DNA of 64,000 nt from Amorphophallus konjac (lineage: Eukaryota; Streptophyta; Magnoliopsida; Alismatales; Araceae), in the NCBI GenBank assembly GCA_022559845.1, contig CM040121.1:509496566-509560565 (forward strand). The letters are read 5' to 3'. The notes beneath the pieces are model-generated. The model did no database searches. It was not told where the DNA came from and saw only the letters and a program-made list of their open reading frames with translations. The position numbers and the translations under genes were made by a program. Shown piece by piece: positions 50,990 to 63,691 of the stretch; the first letter of the stretch is position 1; each line of letters opens with the position of its first letter.

Positions 50990-53380
50990 TAGTGTTACAG
51001 GTGTGCCTTGGGTCAAAGAATAAACAGGGGTTAACAGACCAAGGCACTCAAATGGAAACCCCAGGATCCTACCTTTCAGGTCAGTTCTGAACTTTGTTTA
51101 AATCTCATAATCTGAAAATGCTGATTTGTCTGTTTTAATTTCATTATCTAAATTATTATTTTGCTTGGTTGATTTTTGATGCTCTTCTCATGCTGTTGTT
51201 TGCACTAAATAAATGAGATTACTTTGCACTGCATATGTCATTTGCATGACCATCATGGTATATTAAATGGAACAGTGCTGAAGGGCATATGGAGTATGTC
51301 TGGATGCTACTGCCATGTGTGAGGTGGTCCTTGGACCGAGTCCTTCGCCTAGTACCATGGGTCTAGTTTTCATATAGAGCAGTGTATTGCATATCATAAT
51401 CTTGAAGAGAATAAAATTCGAAAAGAAATGATTCATTACACATCATGCATTTTGTCAGGGGGAGCTTGTTTGCTGTTGATTGATCATCATGCTCTCCTTG
51501 TTAGAATTGTTGCATACTGCATATGTAGGATAGTGCATATCATAAAATTTTGAAAAATCTAAAAAGAAATTCATTGCACTTAGACAGGGGGAGCATTCCT
51601 ATTTCATATCTTCTTCACCTCATGAACTCCCTTTGTTTAAGTAACCTGATTCATTCTCTTGACTATGCTCTATTCAACTGAATTCTCTGCTGGTATCTCT
51701 AAAATAGCTGATCAGTCTGTATTCCAGACTCAGCTACTGTCTGATGATAAAATCTCTTCTGATGCTCTTCTCTATTGCTGATTTACTCTTGCACCAGCCT
51801 ATACTCATCTTTCACATTCTTCTCAGCTGGTGTGACTGAATTGGCTCTACTATTGATTTGTTAGTCAGCTAAACTTATTTTTCTGATCTGAGGAACTTAA
51901 GCTGCATGTCATGCAATTCAGTCTGAGAACATTGTAGAAATTTCTATCATATAGGTTTAAGAATTATCACTGAATCAGACTGATATAAGATTAATGTATT
52001 ATCAGATTTATAGTTAAATGAATTGAAAATATCTGAATGATAAGGTTTAATAAACTTTAACCACATGTGTCATGTAAACCTTAGACTCTCTCATCAGATA
52101 TCTGAAAATTTGAATTCAGGACTTCTTTGGTTAAGATGCATATAGTGTGTATTGTTGTTAAACATTAATTTGAAAAATGTTGACTAAATGAAAAAATTGT
52201 GAATTCAGAGCAATGTCTCGGTCACTGAGAAACTGAGTTCTTTATCAATGAAATAAAGTAACTCAAGTCATGAGGTGCCATAGTTATCTCTGATAAAAAT
52301 TTAGTGAAACAAAACCTGACAGAGCAATAGCTTATTTGTGTTGAGTAGCTGGGGAGTCTGGTCTCTGATAAAGGTGTCTTCTCATGTAAAAAGACACTTA
52401 TATTGCTAACTCTGCTCTCAAAGTGAGAGGCAATAACAGTTATCACACTGAGTAACTGGGTCACTTCAACTAAGACTTGTTGTGCCTCATGTAAAAAGGT
52501 GTTGATCAACTTAAATTGCTCAGGAAAAATATAATGTGCTTCAAATAAAATTATCTTAAAAAATTTGTCAACTCATGTTCTTGAAAAAGTGTTTAACTTC
52601 AGTACTAACCTGTGTATTTTTCAAAGGTGCAATTGAGATCATATGTGTAAGATAAAAGATGATGGTTTTTGAGTGTTTTCTAACTATTTGGTTCACTTTT
52701 ATTAAAACTTGGATTCAGATATGAGTATTGAGTTTAATTTGACAAATTTGGTATACATCAAAATTAAATCAGATTGGTTAAGCTGCAAATTCATAACCCC
52801 TTATGATTGAAGAGTCTAATCTTCTTAAGACTTATTGTTGTGATGGATGCTTTAAGATCTCTTATGATCAGATTCTTTTCAGTCAGCCTGATTAACATCT
52901 TGCTATTGATTGATTCCTTGAGATGTATTATGCTTTGACTATTTCTCAACCCACCACTTGGCTACACTATCAGTTGATTGACTCTGAGATGTACTCTTCT
53001 CCACACTGTTGGAATCTTCCATCTTGTTCTGCAACAAATTCTGATTTTGTGGTCTTTTCACCAAAATTCAGATTCTTTGTAATGGCAGATTTCAGATTGA
53101 TTTATTGGATAACCTGAGTCCATTCCTGTGCTTCAGGGGGTGTTATGGTTTATCTACAGTTAAGGGGAGAGTAGTCAATCATGCATGTTGATAGGGGGAG
53201 AGCTGTTTCATTGTCATAAGAGAGAACTTCATTTTAATGAACCATGACTCATTCTCTGAATTTATGTGCTGTGTTTGTATGCTAAATTTGTCTCTCAAAC
53301 CATTTCCCTCTTTTTGATTATGTCAAAGGGGGAGAATAGTTTGACGAGTCAGTGGGACTCATCATGTTGCCATCATCAAA
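50990..53380 (+). other. Interior without pol, noncoding
   Basis: Only short frames are present on either strand; no protease, integrase, RT or RNase H motif was seen. Several aggggga tracts occur (near 51458, 51584, 53138, 53193 and 53330), like the region before the 3' LTR of full SIRE elements. Confidence 0.6.
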
Positions 53381-53391
53381 AAGGGGGAGAT
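53379..53391 (+). other. Polypurine tract
   Basis: aaaagggggagat lies directly before the 3' LTR. Confidence 0.8.
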
Positions 53392-56372
53392 TGTTGTTCC
53401 CCTTGTGCTTTGTTGATGATGTGGTGTTTTAATGATAGCAACATGAATGAGTCACCACATTGAATGACAGCAACATGATTGTTTATAACTGATATACTCT
53501 GTGGATAATGCATATGACTGTGACTGGTATATTATCTGGAGAATGCATGTGTTCTGTCTGCACAAGTCTATACACTGCAGGGTAAAGCCCAAAGTCTAGA
53601 CATTGCTGCATTGCTTGCATTTCAGAGTCTATACATCGTTCATGCATGCACATGTTCATGGACGAAGTCTGTACATTGCATCTTGTGCTGCATGTACTAC
53701 ACTAAGTCTATACATTGTCTATAGTATTTAGAAGTCTGCACATTGGACCGTCTTAACTTGCGTCTTATGTCAAGTCCGTACAGTGTCCATCAGCATTTAG
53801 AAGTCTATACAGTCCTGGATGTTCAGCGTCTCATGCTGCGTCTTATGCCAAGTCCATACATTGGTCGGTGGAAAGTCTGTACATTTAGAAGTCTGTACAT
53901 CCATCGTCTTTCTCAGCGTCTCAATTGGACTAGGTCTGCAACGGCTAAGTCTGTACACTGGACTCGTATTTACAACGTTCATTCAGCAAAGTATGTACAT
54001 TGAAGTCACACTTCACAAAGTCTGTACAGACTTTCTCATTTGCACAATGCATTTCATTCATAAAGTCTGTACACTGTCCATGTTTCATGTAGCGTCAACT
54101 CAGTGTGTCTTGTAGCGTCAACTCAGCAAGTGTGTACATTGCTTGGTTAAGTCTATACGCTGCTTCATATGCTGTGAAGTCTGCACATTGCTGAATGCTC
54201 TTCAAAGTCTGCACACTGGTAAAGTCTATACAGACTGTGTTTGCCCAAGTATGTACATCGTTCATTCGTCTTGGCAAGTCTGTACATCGTGAAGTCCATA
54301 CATTGTCAGTTGTCTGTCCAAGTATTCACATTGCCTAAGTCTGTACAGCGAGTGCCTTCATATATGAAGTCTGTACATCGCACAGCACTGCATATAGGAA
54401 CTCTATACATTGGGCAGAGTCTATACATTGCATCGTCTCAACTTGCGTCTCATGCCAAGACTATACAGCATGCATCGTCTCATGCAACGTCTTATTTAAA
54501 GTCTATACATTGGGTTTTTACATACGTTGCTTGAAACGAAGTCTATACACTGCTGGATGATCAAGTCTGCTCATTGGTGTTTTTTCCTACGTTCTGGCCA
54601 AGTCTATATAGCCATATCTTTTACCTACGTTCTGGCCAAGTCTACACATCCGTTTGCCTGACTTCTGTCTCAAGTCTACACATTCATTATTAAGGCAAAG
54701 TCTATACAATGGCTCAGGGTCTTCAAGTCTATACATCCACAGTGGATCTTCAAAGTCTGTACAGTGGGTCAACCTGTCAAGTCTATACATTGGACTCTGT
54801 TTCGCGAAGTCTATACACTGGTTGTACTTCATAGTCTTTACAGTGTCTCTAGTTGGCTAAAGTCTATACACTGAGGACGTTGAAAGGTTTCAAGTGTATA
54901 AATTCTCACAATGTTCATACTTGCTGTTATGCTATTGAAAAGTCTATACATTGCTCTTGGACCTTGGCTTGAAGTCTACACATTGGGGAAAAGTGTATAC
55001 ATTGTTGTTTGCATTGTAAAGTCCATACATCGAAGTCTATACATTGGATTTGAAATAAAGTCTATACAGTGCACTTCATTTCAAAGTTTATACAGAGTTC
55101 TTCACTTAAACTGATGACTTATCCGATACTCTATCTGACAGGTGCTCTGATCATGAAGCTTAAGGAGGGCACGTGATCCGAAGCTGAAGGACTGACAGAA
55201 AGCTGACACGTGGCCAAAAGTTCTGGGCGGGAAATGTGGAAGCCACACACGCCCAGTGCTGCCCTCCTGCTGGCTGCTGTTATAAAAGGAGGTCTTCGTC
55301 CATAGATGAATGTTGATCGAGTTGGCAAGATGTGAAGTCCATACAGAGAGCCACGATCCAGACAGAGAGTGAAAGTAGAAGAGAAAGAAGAGAAAGAAGA
55401 GAAAGGAAGAGATAGAGAGCTCGAGCAGAGAGTGAGAGATTAGCAGAAGAAGAAGAGAAAGAAGAGAAAGAGAGAAAGAAAGAGAGGCAGTGAGATCGAG
55501 AGAAGAAGAGTGAAGTCTGAAGATTTGTTTACTGGACCGTGGATCAAATCCAGGCCAGTCTGCTCTGTTGAGAGCTATATTGTCTTTTTCATTTACAACT
55601 TTCGATTGCTGTCTTGTTCTATTTTCGTTTTCCATTTTATCCCTTCTTCAAGCTGTTAGTCAGCGGATGCAGTGGAGGTCTCCACTGGACAGTTAAAGCT
55701 GTAATCGTCAGCTGGCGAGACTTGGTCTCGGACGGGTTAAGCTGTAATCCCCAGTGGGTTCAAGTTGTGAGTCAGCGATAGCTAAGCTGTATTGCCCAGC
55801 GGAAGCAAGCTGTGATGCTCAGCGGATGGCAAGCTATGAGGCACAGCTGATGTATGGCAAGCTGTGATGCCCAGCTATTCAAGCTGTGAGTCAGTAGGAA
55901 GCCACACTCAGGTTTAGTGTGGGGTGGATGTAGGTCTGCTGGACCGAACCACCTAAAAACCCCTCGTGCAGTGGTTTGATGTTTCTATCTGTTTGCTTCC
56001 GCTAGATGATTGCATAGGGGCGCTCCATGTGTTTGATCATAGGTTCAGTAGATGAGTGTCTAATTTGTCTTGTTAGCATTCCAGTTATCAAGTGAGCGAA
56101 ATCTTATTTTGATTGCACACTGAGTGTTTGTTTATTTCTGCCATCGCTTATTAGACTTCAAGTTTGTCTAGTTAAGCGAACTGTGCCCATTATATGCTTG
56201 AGTGTGATATTGAGATTCCATACTTTTCTGCTTAGTGGCTTATAAGAGAATTCAATTAGATCTTCAGATTGTCTAAATCTGTCTTGTGAGCATAAGTTTT
56301 AAATTTGGGCGAATTTTTTAAAAGGGCTATATTCATTCACCCCCCCTCTGAATACCTGCACCAAACCCAACA
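53392..56372 (+). repeat. 3' LTR of the gag-only SIRE-type element
   Basis: This 2981-bp LTR is the partner of 45402-48381 and has the same motif array (53564-55105), TATA box and tandem block. The second base triplet differs (TGTTGTTCC against TGTTGTGCC). Confidence 0.9.
53564..55105 (+). repeat. Motif array, second copy (3' LTR)
   Basis: It is collinear with the 5' LTR array. Some positions differ inside motifs (for example aagtctctacac / aagtctatacac near 54808), so motif copies are still mutating independently. Confidence 0.88.
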
Positions 56373-56377
56373 GAGCG

Positions 56378-56631
56378 CCTATTCCTTAGCTCCAATCGAG
56401 CACCGAGCTCGAATTGCATACCCTAGGCGACAATGGTTCCTTAATCGATGCATTCCTACCCTTCCCTCGCTGGGATGATTGTCGGGCTACATAGAGTTTC
56501 TTGTTGAGAGACGCCTCCACTCAAAGAATCGTCACGGGGGTCAGCCGCCTAGCTTGCCTTTCGCGTGCAAGTGCTGGCCGCACTTCGAGTTAGTCATAGG
56601 TCTTAGCCCTTTCGAGTCTCGTCTCGCATCA
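56378..56631 (+). repeat. 3' LTR of element B, right segment
   Basis: It is homologous to 40890-41143 and ends CTCGCATCA. It follows the right copy of the GAGCG duplication. Confidence 0.82.
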
Positions 56632-56835
56632 CAACATTTATAATGGTTCTTGTGATTCCCGGTGGGACCTTGATGTTCACAAGTAAACGTTTGGCTTCAT
56701 ACACCCCCAAGTCGGGGTGGATAACTAGAGGAACTGGAGTGTATCCTTCGCTTTCAATAGTTTTGCTTCTTCATGGTAAGTCAGGTAACCAGGTAGCGGC
56801 AGGGAGAACCAATCATTAGACTCCACTATCTTCTT

Positions 56836-57267
56836 TTATTTATCTTCATCCTCCTTGGCGGATTGTTCTTCGCCCATTTTCATACGTAGGCATGCTTCAA
56901 GGAAGCAACATTCAAACACCCCAAGTGAGTGTAATTCAGTGGATTTCTTCTCTACTCCACACTGGGAGTATTCGACGCATTGGCGGAGACTGGAGGGCAC
57001 CATCAAATTCTGATGCAGCCATGAACGGCCCAGCAACGCCTTATATGAGATATTAAAATTCATTACATGACACCACACCTTGGTAGTGAATTCCCCAAGT
57101 GAGGGGTGGAATTCTGCCGTACTTGAAGACATTTCAAATTTCCGATCGTAGCTAGCTATCTTCATGTCCCTGGCCCCCGTCAGGTGTATATTGAAATAGT
57201 ATTTCTGATGACTCCAGGAAGGGAGTATGCTGCTAGGTGCCCCCATATAAATTAAAATCCCGCTCAA
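56836..57267 (-). pseudogene. Gypsy protease-region remnant (Ogre/Tat-like), minus strand
   Basis: The 143-codon open frame has ILIYMGAPSSILPS where an aspartic protease has a D-S/T-G motif, so the catalytic Asp appears to be Tyr. Further on, NISYKALLGRSWLHQNLMVP and SSLRQCVEY match the conserved LLGRPWIH...VPSSLHQ block that ends gypsy proteases. Gag-like remnants lie upstream on the same strand (to about 60.5 kb). Downstream the host sequence is split by element B and continues at 39036. The host is an old, probably non-autonomous, minus-strand gypsy element. Confidence 0.7.
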
Positions 57268-58480
57268 TGGTTGATTATTCAGTTATCCCCTTCATATAGA
57301 GTGGCCCATTATGGGTTGCGGAGGGCGGGAGCATATCCTCTTTAGATAAAATAATGGTTGCCATTAATTGCATTTCTATGAATCAGCTTTCATGACGAGC
57401 TGGTGTTTGCAGAGCTACGGTTATAGCCTACCGAGTCTTTTCCTTCGGAGAGGGTATCTCTTGAATATTTTCTTCAATAGCTTCATCATTCTGTTGCCGA
57501 CCTTGACATTGGCCGACTTCACTTCTTCGGCCGTAACTCGCCTGATATCATTCTGTACCCACGGAGCTGATTCGCAAGGTGACTTATCTCCCTTGTCTTG
57601 TATTTGTTCAGGCTTATTATGTTTGCTTAGCTGACTCTTGTAGGAATTCAGCGAATGAGCGGATACTTTTGTTGCTCCCCTTTACTGCGTGAAGACTAGG
57701 TGGAGGTGTGATCTGAACACCTCTAACTTCAGTCTCAGGAGTTTGGTATGACTTTCACCCCTGAATATTATGTTATTTTTGATTCGTGGAGGATGCCCTC
57801 ATGTCCTTCCAGATCCGATGGCATTGTCGAAAGTTGGAATTCCAGCTTGGTATGCCTCTACTGCTGTAAAGCTTATTTCTTCTTCTTCTTTAGAATCCAT
57901 TAGCTTGAACCGTGCCAATAGTGTGTGTTGCAATGCAGAGTTGTGGCTTTTCTTCCATGTTCAGGCTGCTTCTTCTTTTGCCTTTCCTTTTTTTTATTAG
58001 TATCTGCTCCCAGAATAGACCATCTTTTATATCTTGTATTTCTTTTCCAACTTCCTGCCACAATTTAAGGAGCCCAAAATGCCCACAGAGCGCCTACTCT
58101 TTTAGCTACACAGGCCGCCATTTGGGTCATTCATATTCATATATCCAACCCGTCTATGATTGCTTGCAGTCGCTCTACTCCTAGCTTTGCCTCCTTAGGC
58201 ACTAATAGTGAAGTCTATCTTGTTTTATTTTGCTCCACTTTTTATTGGGTATTCTCAAGATTGCCTGGGATTCGCTGTGCTCTAGGCGGACATTGCTGCC
58301 AACAGCGGCGGCCTAAGCGGGGCACCATGAATATGTACTCCTAGAATTGAGTCAGGTGCTGGCTTCCTTCTGAATTGTATGGGCATTGATTGCCAGCCCT
58401 CTTGTTGTTTTGGAGGCACTGGAATATAGGCCCCATAAGTTTGCTCAGCGTTGGCTACTAACACATCTTCAGGCAGCTAA
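57268..58480 (-). pseudogene. Degenerate gypsy gag-to-protease region, minus strand
   Basis: Only short minus-strand frames remain (for example 58464-58282, with TYGAYIPVPPKQQEGW). Plus-strand frames of similar length have no recognisable motif and are taken as shadows. Confidence 0.4.
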
Positions 58481-60550
58481 TGCGCCTCAGGGACTGGAGG
58501 CTGTGCTGAGGTTGTAGGTTGCACCTTTGGTGGGGAATGCCCCCAATATAGCTAGCTGTTAATTGAGACATGACTGACTGTGGCGGGACTTCGCATGAAT
58601 CGACACCGCCTTTGTGATATTTCGGGTGGGGCTCCTGCCCACTTGGATGTAGATGGATGGACATTCCTTCCATTCAGCTGCCTTTTAGCATTTCAATTTC
58701 TTGCTAGTATTTTTACAGCGATGCCAACAAAGTAGGGTCTTGTGTAGAAGTTCCAGAGATATTGTCTCCCGCTTCAGCTATGGTTTCTTCTGGAAAAATA
58801 GGTGGCACCCCACTATCATTTTTGGTCTTCACCCCGTTGGCAGTTATGGCTGTTACAGCCGACTTAGGGGTCGTTCCCTCCATAGGAGTCTTCGAAGTTT
58901 CATTAGCAGTCCTTATTCTTCCTGTGCGAGGGCCCAGCTTCTCAGCCAGTTTGGATAGTTCTTCATGTTCGGTAGGCAAGACTCCATACTGACTAGTCAC
59001 TCTGGCCTTATGGCAAGTGTATGTTTATGTAGAAGACTATCCTTTCGCTTCGCCTTTCTAGCCGGCTTATACAAGAAGGCCAATTTTTCAAAGACTGAGG
59101 CTCTTAGCTTCTTCTCTTTATGGGAAGGGGATTCATAGCAGCCCACCCTCTCAGCTTCCGCTTCACCATTCAATGGGGTTGGTGCTCCTAACCCTCCTCA
59201 GCAGCATTGATGGCTTTCAGTAGTCATTGCTATACCAGAGAGGCATTTATAAGATCACGGAAGTATCCGCACACAACTTTATTTATCTTCTCTTATTCTT
59301 ATGTAGGATGGAATGTAGGTGATGACACCCCCCTTTTTTTATTTTCTCCCTTTTTTCTGTTTCTTTTTTATTCCCTTGTCTTGCACATGTCTTGAATGCA
59401 GCTAGAAGAGATGCCAGGGCTGGCACATCATTTCGCATCTTCTGTCTTGGCTTCCTTTCATTAGCTCTATTGGGCTTTCACTGGACTAGTAGGGAAGGAG
59501 GGCCATTTTGGTCATTTAGACTTGCTTGCACGTGGTTGATTTCGGGGCCAAATTACTTCTCGGTTCGCGACTTGGTGAAACATATTCTTTCTGGTTCTAG
59601 CCAGTATTTGAAAAGAGTTGCATATCGGGACTGATGATACAATGCGCTCCAATATGACTTCAGCCTACCGACCACTCAGATAGATTCTGACATTTCCAGT
59701 CAGCACGAGTTTGCCTGTGGTAGATAGTCATCCTTTGGAGATGACAACATTTCTTCTTGAACCTCTTCTCTTGCAGGGAGCCGACTCCTTGTTGCTGGCT
59801 CATAACAGCGGAATGCCCCAAATTTCTTGCAATTGGTGGGGTTGAGTGGTGCAAAATGCCCCCATTGTAACCATGTGCTAGCTGGGACATAACTAGTTGC
59901 GGTGGAGCTCCATGTGGATCAACATTGCCACGTGATGTTTCGGGCGAGGCTCTCGCCTGCTTAGATGTAGATGGATAGGTCTCTTTTTATTCAGCTGCCT
60001 ACTTGCCATATCGATTATTTGATGGTACTTTTACAGCAATGCCAACAAAGTAGAGTCTTATGCAGAAGTTCTGAATATATTATTTCGCACTTCACCTGAG
60101 ATTTCTTCCGGCAGAATAGTCGACATCTCACCGCCATCTTTAATTATCACGACTGACTGAGAGATTGCTTCTTCTCTTGTTTTTGTTTGTTTGTTTGCAA
60201 AACAGACGAAGGTGGGCGTGCAGGAGGGTGCTCACCCCCTCAGAGAGGGGATGAGTGATTCGCTCCACTACATCAACCCACAATGGTACTCTTTATCCAC
60301 CAAGGACTAGGACACGAGGGGAGTGATTATTTTCTTGACAGATGCAGCCATCAAGGCCCCCTTTGTAGTATTCCCTCTGCTAGTGAGAGGACCCAATCTT
60401 TGAGTGAGTTGGGACAGTTCCTTAGGTTTAGTGGGCAGAGCCCCATGTCAGCTGGTCGACTCAGCCATGTGACATGCATATATGCAAATTTCGTTCCTTC
60501 TTGACGTTCCTCTTAACAGCTTACAAAAAGAGGTCAATCTCTCACAGGCT
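58480..60550 (-). pseudogene. Degenerate gag region with an internal duplication of about 1.3 kb
   Basis: The segments around 58560-59100 and 59880-60550 are diverged copies of one another. They share the ttttacagcRatgccaacaa and ttagatgtagatggat words, a GTTCCTTCTT-type motif and collinear order over several hundred bases. Minus-strand frames 59000-58713 (HEELSKLAEKLGPRTGRIR) and 58673-58458 (MSIHLHPSGQEPHPKYHKGG) are the best coding remnants. A partial tandem duplication in the host element is the simplest reading. Confidence 0.5.
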
Positions 60551-60613
60551 AGAACTCCCGACTTTCTTTCCTTCTTTTTTTTTATATTTTTTATTTCTTT
60601 TCTGCTTCTTTTC

Positions 60614-63600
60614 TGTTGGCCCAGACTAGATGGCGGACAAGAAGGGGGGTTGAATTGTCCCCCAGTCGAGATGGCGGATTTTAAAAACTTTCTAAACTGA
60701 ACACAACGGAATTATGATAAACTAACTTAATTACTCTAAACTTGAGTGAGATTAAAATGTTCTCTCGATCTTCCTGATCTCACACGGAATATTAATGCAA
60801 AGAATGATTAAATCTAAACCTAAGACAGATAGCAGATGTAGCAATGTGCAGTGGTGCAGTGAGTAAAAATCTATTAGTTTGACCTGTGAAGGGAGGTAGA
60901 TGAAGTGAACAATCACACAATCATTCACACGAGAGACACAGATTTTTAAGTGGTTTGGGACCACGACGGGCTCCCTACGTCCACCCCTCACCGAACCCCG
61001 GTGAGGCTTCACTACACGTTACAAAATGTAGCAACACGGGGATGAACCACACTACCACACACATTGCTTCCGCAGCAATGCACACACGGGGCCTGGCCCC
61101 AAGACGCTGCCACTGCAGCACACACACACGCACGGTTGGGGAACGCACCTCAGACACAAAACCACACGGAGATGCTGCTCCGTCTACACTCACAAACTCG
61201 GGGAACCTTGCCCCGCAATAAAACCACACACTCAGAGACACAGCTCCTCCCACACAATAGTAGTTCGAGTTCTATGAAATAAAAAGATATACAATATCTA
61301 CCCCAAATGTTAATCTATGCTCAAATAAAAGAGTGGAAATGAGAGATTAATGATTCCCCCTCAAATCCATAGTGAAGCCCGTTCAATGGAGTGATGGGGT
61401 GTGCCGGAAGATCTGTCCGCAGAGTGGAAGCTTGCTATGATCGCAGGAGACGCCCAAGGTGAAAGTAGCTTCAGTAGCTACGCTCAAAACTAGATCGATG
61501 GGCAGATAGGGCTTGTTGTTGGCGGTCTCCTCTTCTTCCTCTTCCTCCTCCAGGTGGTGGCGTCGCCCTCATCTCCTCTCCCTGTAAGAGATGGAAAGCA
61601 TTAGTCCAAAAGAGATTCCGTCGATTTAAATCGTGAGTTATATATACCCAAGAAAAACCAGCAGCAAAAGACCACAATACCCAACACAAAACCCTTCAAA
61701 TACACCCCTAATAGATGGGACAAACCCTAAGGGTAATAGGGTAAAAAGCCCAAGCCAAACGGATCACAAAAAGTGGAGTTCAAAACCCAACCGGATCCGC
61801 GATCCGGACGCCCTGAACCAGGTGTCGACACCTGGTGTTGACACCTGAAATCAGGTGTTCTGTCCTAATTGAAAAATTAGGACCCAGGGCTAGGTGTCGA
61901 CTCCTGGAGTCGACACCCAGTTTAATGGGTTCTGTCCGCCCAATGCAGACCCCCCTGTGAGCCAGGTGTCGACCCCAGGGGTCGACACTTGCACAGGGGA
62001 AATGGAAAATTGCCTAATGCAGTCCCATTAACCCCAAAAACATGAAAGATACTTCAAGTCTAATCTATCTAACATGAAATGCATTCAAACATAAATTCTT
62101 ACCATGGATTTAGTGAATTGAGAGTAAGAAGAACCTGCACTTTGAACACAAATCAATTCATGTCAATCTTTTGTTAATCCAAATAAAATACTCAATCACC
62201 TATTCATGATTCCTTCAACATGCTATAAGAAACATGTGATGCATTCACTTGTGAGGTTAAACTAGAGTGCTTCAACTCATCCACAGCACAAACTCTCATT
62301 TGAAAAATTAATTCATGCGTGAAAGGTTATCAACAAATCAATTAACCCTTGCCCACTTAGATAACATTTAAGTTCAAACATGAACTATAACCTTGTCCAA
62401 GCAAAATTGAATTCACTCAATCGTCCCAATCATGAAATGGATTATATACAAAAATAGAAACTTACCATGGATCCAAAGGATTTGTAGACAAATAAGAACC
62501 CGCAACATTGAAATCTCAAATTCATGTTGATCTAAATTCAATACATGTGAATGGACCATCTTCAAGCCATTTTTACACACATGACTAACTCATGAACCTG
62601 CATTGGAATTATGATGAATTGCAGCCACAATACACATATTTCCAATCCATGTTCTTCACATATCAAGATTTGATTCAGCATGGAAAACTCAATACTAATA
62701 TAGGTCAAGCAACTTCAATCCAACTCAATATGAGTATGCCATTTGTCCTATGCATAAATCCTTCTGTGAAAAACCGGAAACCTCATTCATGTTCTTACCT
62801 CTTCAATCTCTCACAACCCTATTAACCTGTGTGCATTAACATGCATTGAAACCAACATGGAAACCAGATCCAAGCTCAAAAGCATTGCACACATGAAATC
62901 CATATTTAGTTCAGGAATGTTAAGATCAGTCCAAGATTTCAAGATCAATCCAGAACCTTACAAGTTCAGTCCAATTAATTCAAGAACAATTAAAAGCAAT
63001 CTGAACTTAACTCATTCCCAAGCAATATGAGTACACACAAATCCATATTTTATCATGTTCAATCCACAAACATAGGAAAAAGGTGCATGAGTCACAACCA
63101 AACTTAAATCAATTTCTGCATGAATAACCCATGACTTAACATTAAAAGACCAGCCGAACAACAAAGCAAGAACCAAGGCTCAAAGAGCCAGGGGTCGACC
63201 CATCCCAAGGAGAACGGAAAAACTGCCTTAGCAGTCCAATGCATAGCAGTCCAATGCAATCTGAACCACATCAAGGGAACTTCAACCCCAATTGAGAAAA
63301 TGAACTAGCCATCAGAATAGCATGCAAGAATAGTCATAAAACAAATACCCAAAAATAGATCAGTGCATGTGAAACATAGGAAGTGTCGACACTCGGCAAC
63401 CCAGTATCGGCACTTTTTTAAAGCAATAAACCTGGCCATCCAAATGCAAGTATATACATGGAGAACTATTAAGGCCAATCAACCCAAGAACTATATACAT
63501 GAAGCACATTCATTCCATCAAGATATGAGCAATACGCAACCAATCAAGTTAAGACTCAAAACATCTCAAATGTCCCATGATGAATATGCAAGAATGAAAT

Positions 63601-63686
63601 GACATTTTTCACAAAACCTACACACAATATTTTATTATCATCAAAACCATCACCAAGGACAACGAGGGAGCACAGCGAACCCAACA
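60614..63686 (-). mobile_element. Solo LTR of a SIRE/Maximus copia element, minus orientation
   Basis: The 3073-bp segment has 6-bp inverted ends (TGTTGG/CCAACA) and flanking TTTTC at 60609-60613 and 63687-63691. The left flank is T-rich, so the duplication alone is weak evidence. On the minus strand it starts TGTTGGGTTCGC, has TTTTGATGATAATAAA soon after, and ends with ATTCAACCCCCCTTCTTG before CCAACA. All are SIRE LTR hallmarks also present in the 45402 element. No internal domain is present, indicating LTR-LTR recombination. Confidence 0.78.
61818..61988. repeat. Cluster of GTGTCGAC palindromes
   Basis: Three palindromes share the core GGTGTCGAC: CCAGGTGTCGACACCTGG (61818-61835), an odd-centred one at 61893-61917 with 12-bp arms, and another at 61966-61988 with 11-bp arms. 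A fourth, cctaatt..aattagg, lies near 61864-61881. Single arms recur near 63186 and 63386. Confidence 0.75.
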
Positions 63687-63691
63687 TTTTC

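Larger units (their letters stand above)
45402..56372 (+). mobile_element. Gag-only SIRE/Maximus-type copia element
   Basis: The LTRs at 45402-48381 and 53392-56372 start TGTTGTG or TGTTGTT and end ACCCAACA. The target duplication GAGCG lies at 45397-45401 and 56373-56377. The LTRs differ at roughly 50-60 sites plus indels (about 2%). The 5.0-kb interior carries an initiator-Met primer site, a gag gene with one frameshift, 2.4 kb without pol motifs, and a polypurine tract. Protease, integrase, RT and RNase H are missing, so the element is non-autonomous. Repeated aggggga tracts near the 3' end (53138-53390) are typical of SIRE/Maximus. Confidence 0.92.
39042..56631 (+). mobile_element. Element B: non-autonomous chromovirus-derived LTR element, split
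   Basis: The 5' LTR is 39042-41143. The 3' LTR starts at 43548 and is split by a 10,971-bp insertion at 45402-56372. Both LTRs start with T(G/A)GTGAGGACACA. The likely target duplication is CAGCA (39037-39041) and CAACA (56632-56636), one mismatch. The LTRs differ by several percent by eye, reaching about 8% near 40040-40528, so B is much older than A. The interior has gag, the same novel module as A, an integrase C-terminus and a chromodomain, all with stops. LTR starts, primer site and the sequence before the 3' LTR (acagtgtcgagttc / acagagtcgagttc) show A and B are related families. Confidence 0.85.

Noticed and set aside
60955..61282. His/Thr-rich plus-strand frames at 60955-61282 as genes
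   Set aside because: They lie inside the minus-oriented SIRE solo LTR, overlap in several frames and show no motif.
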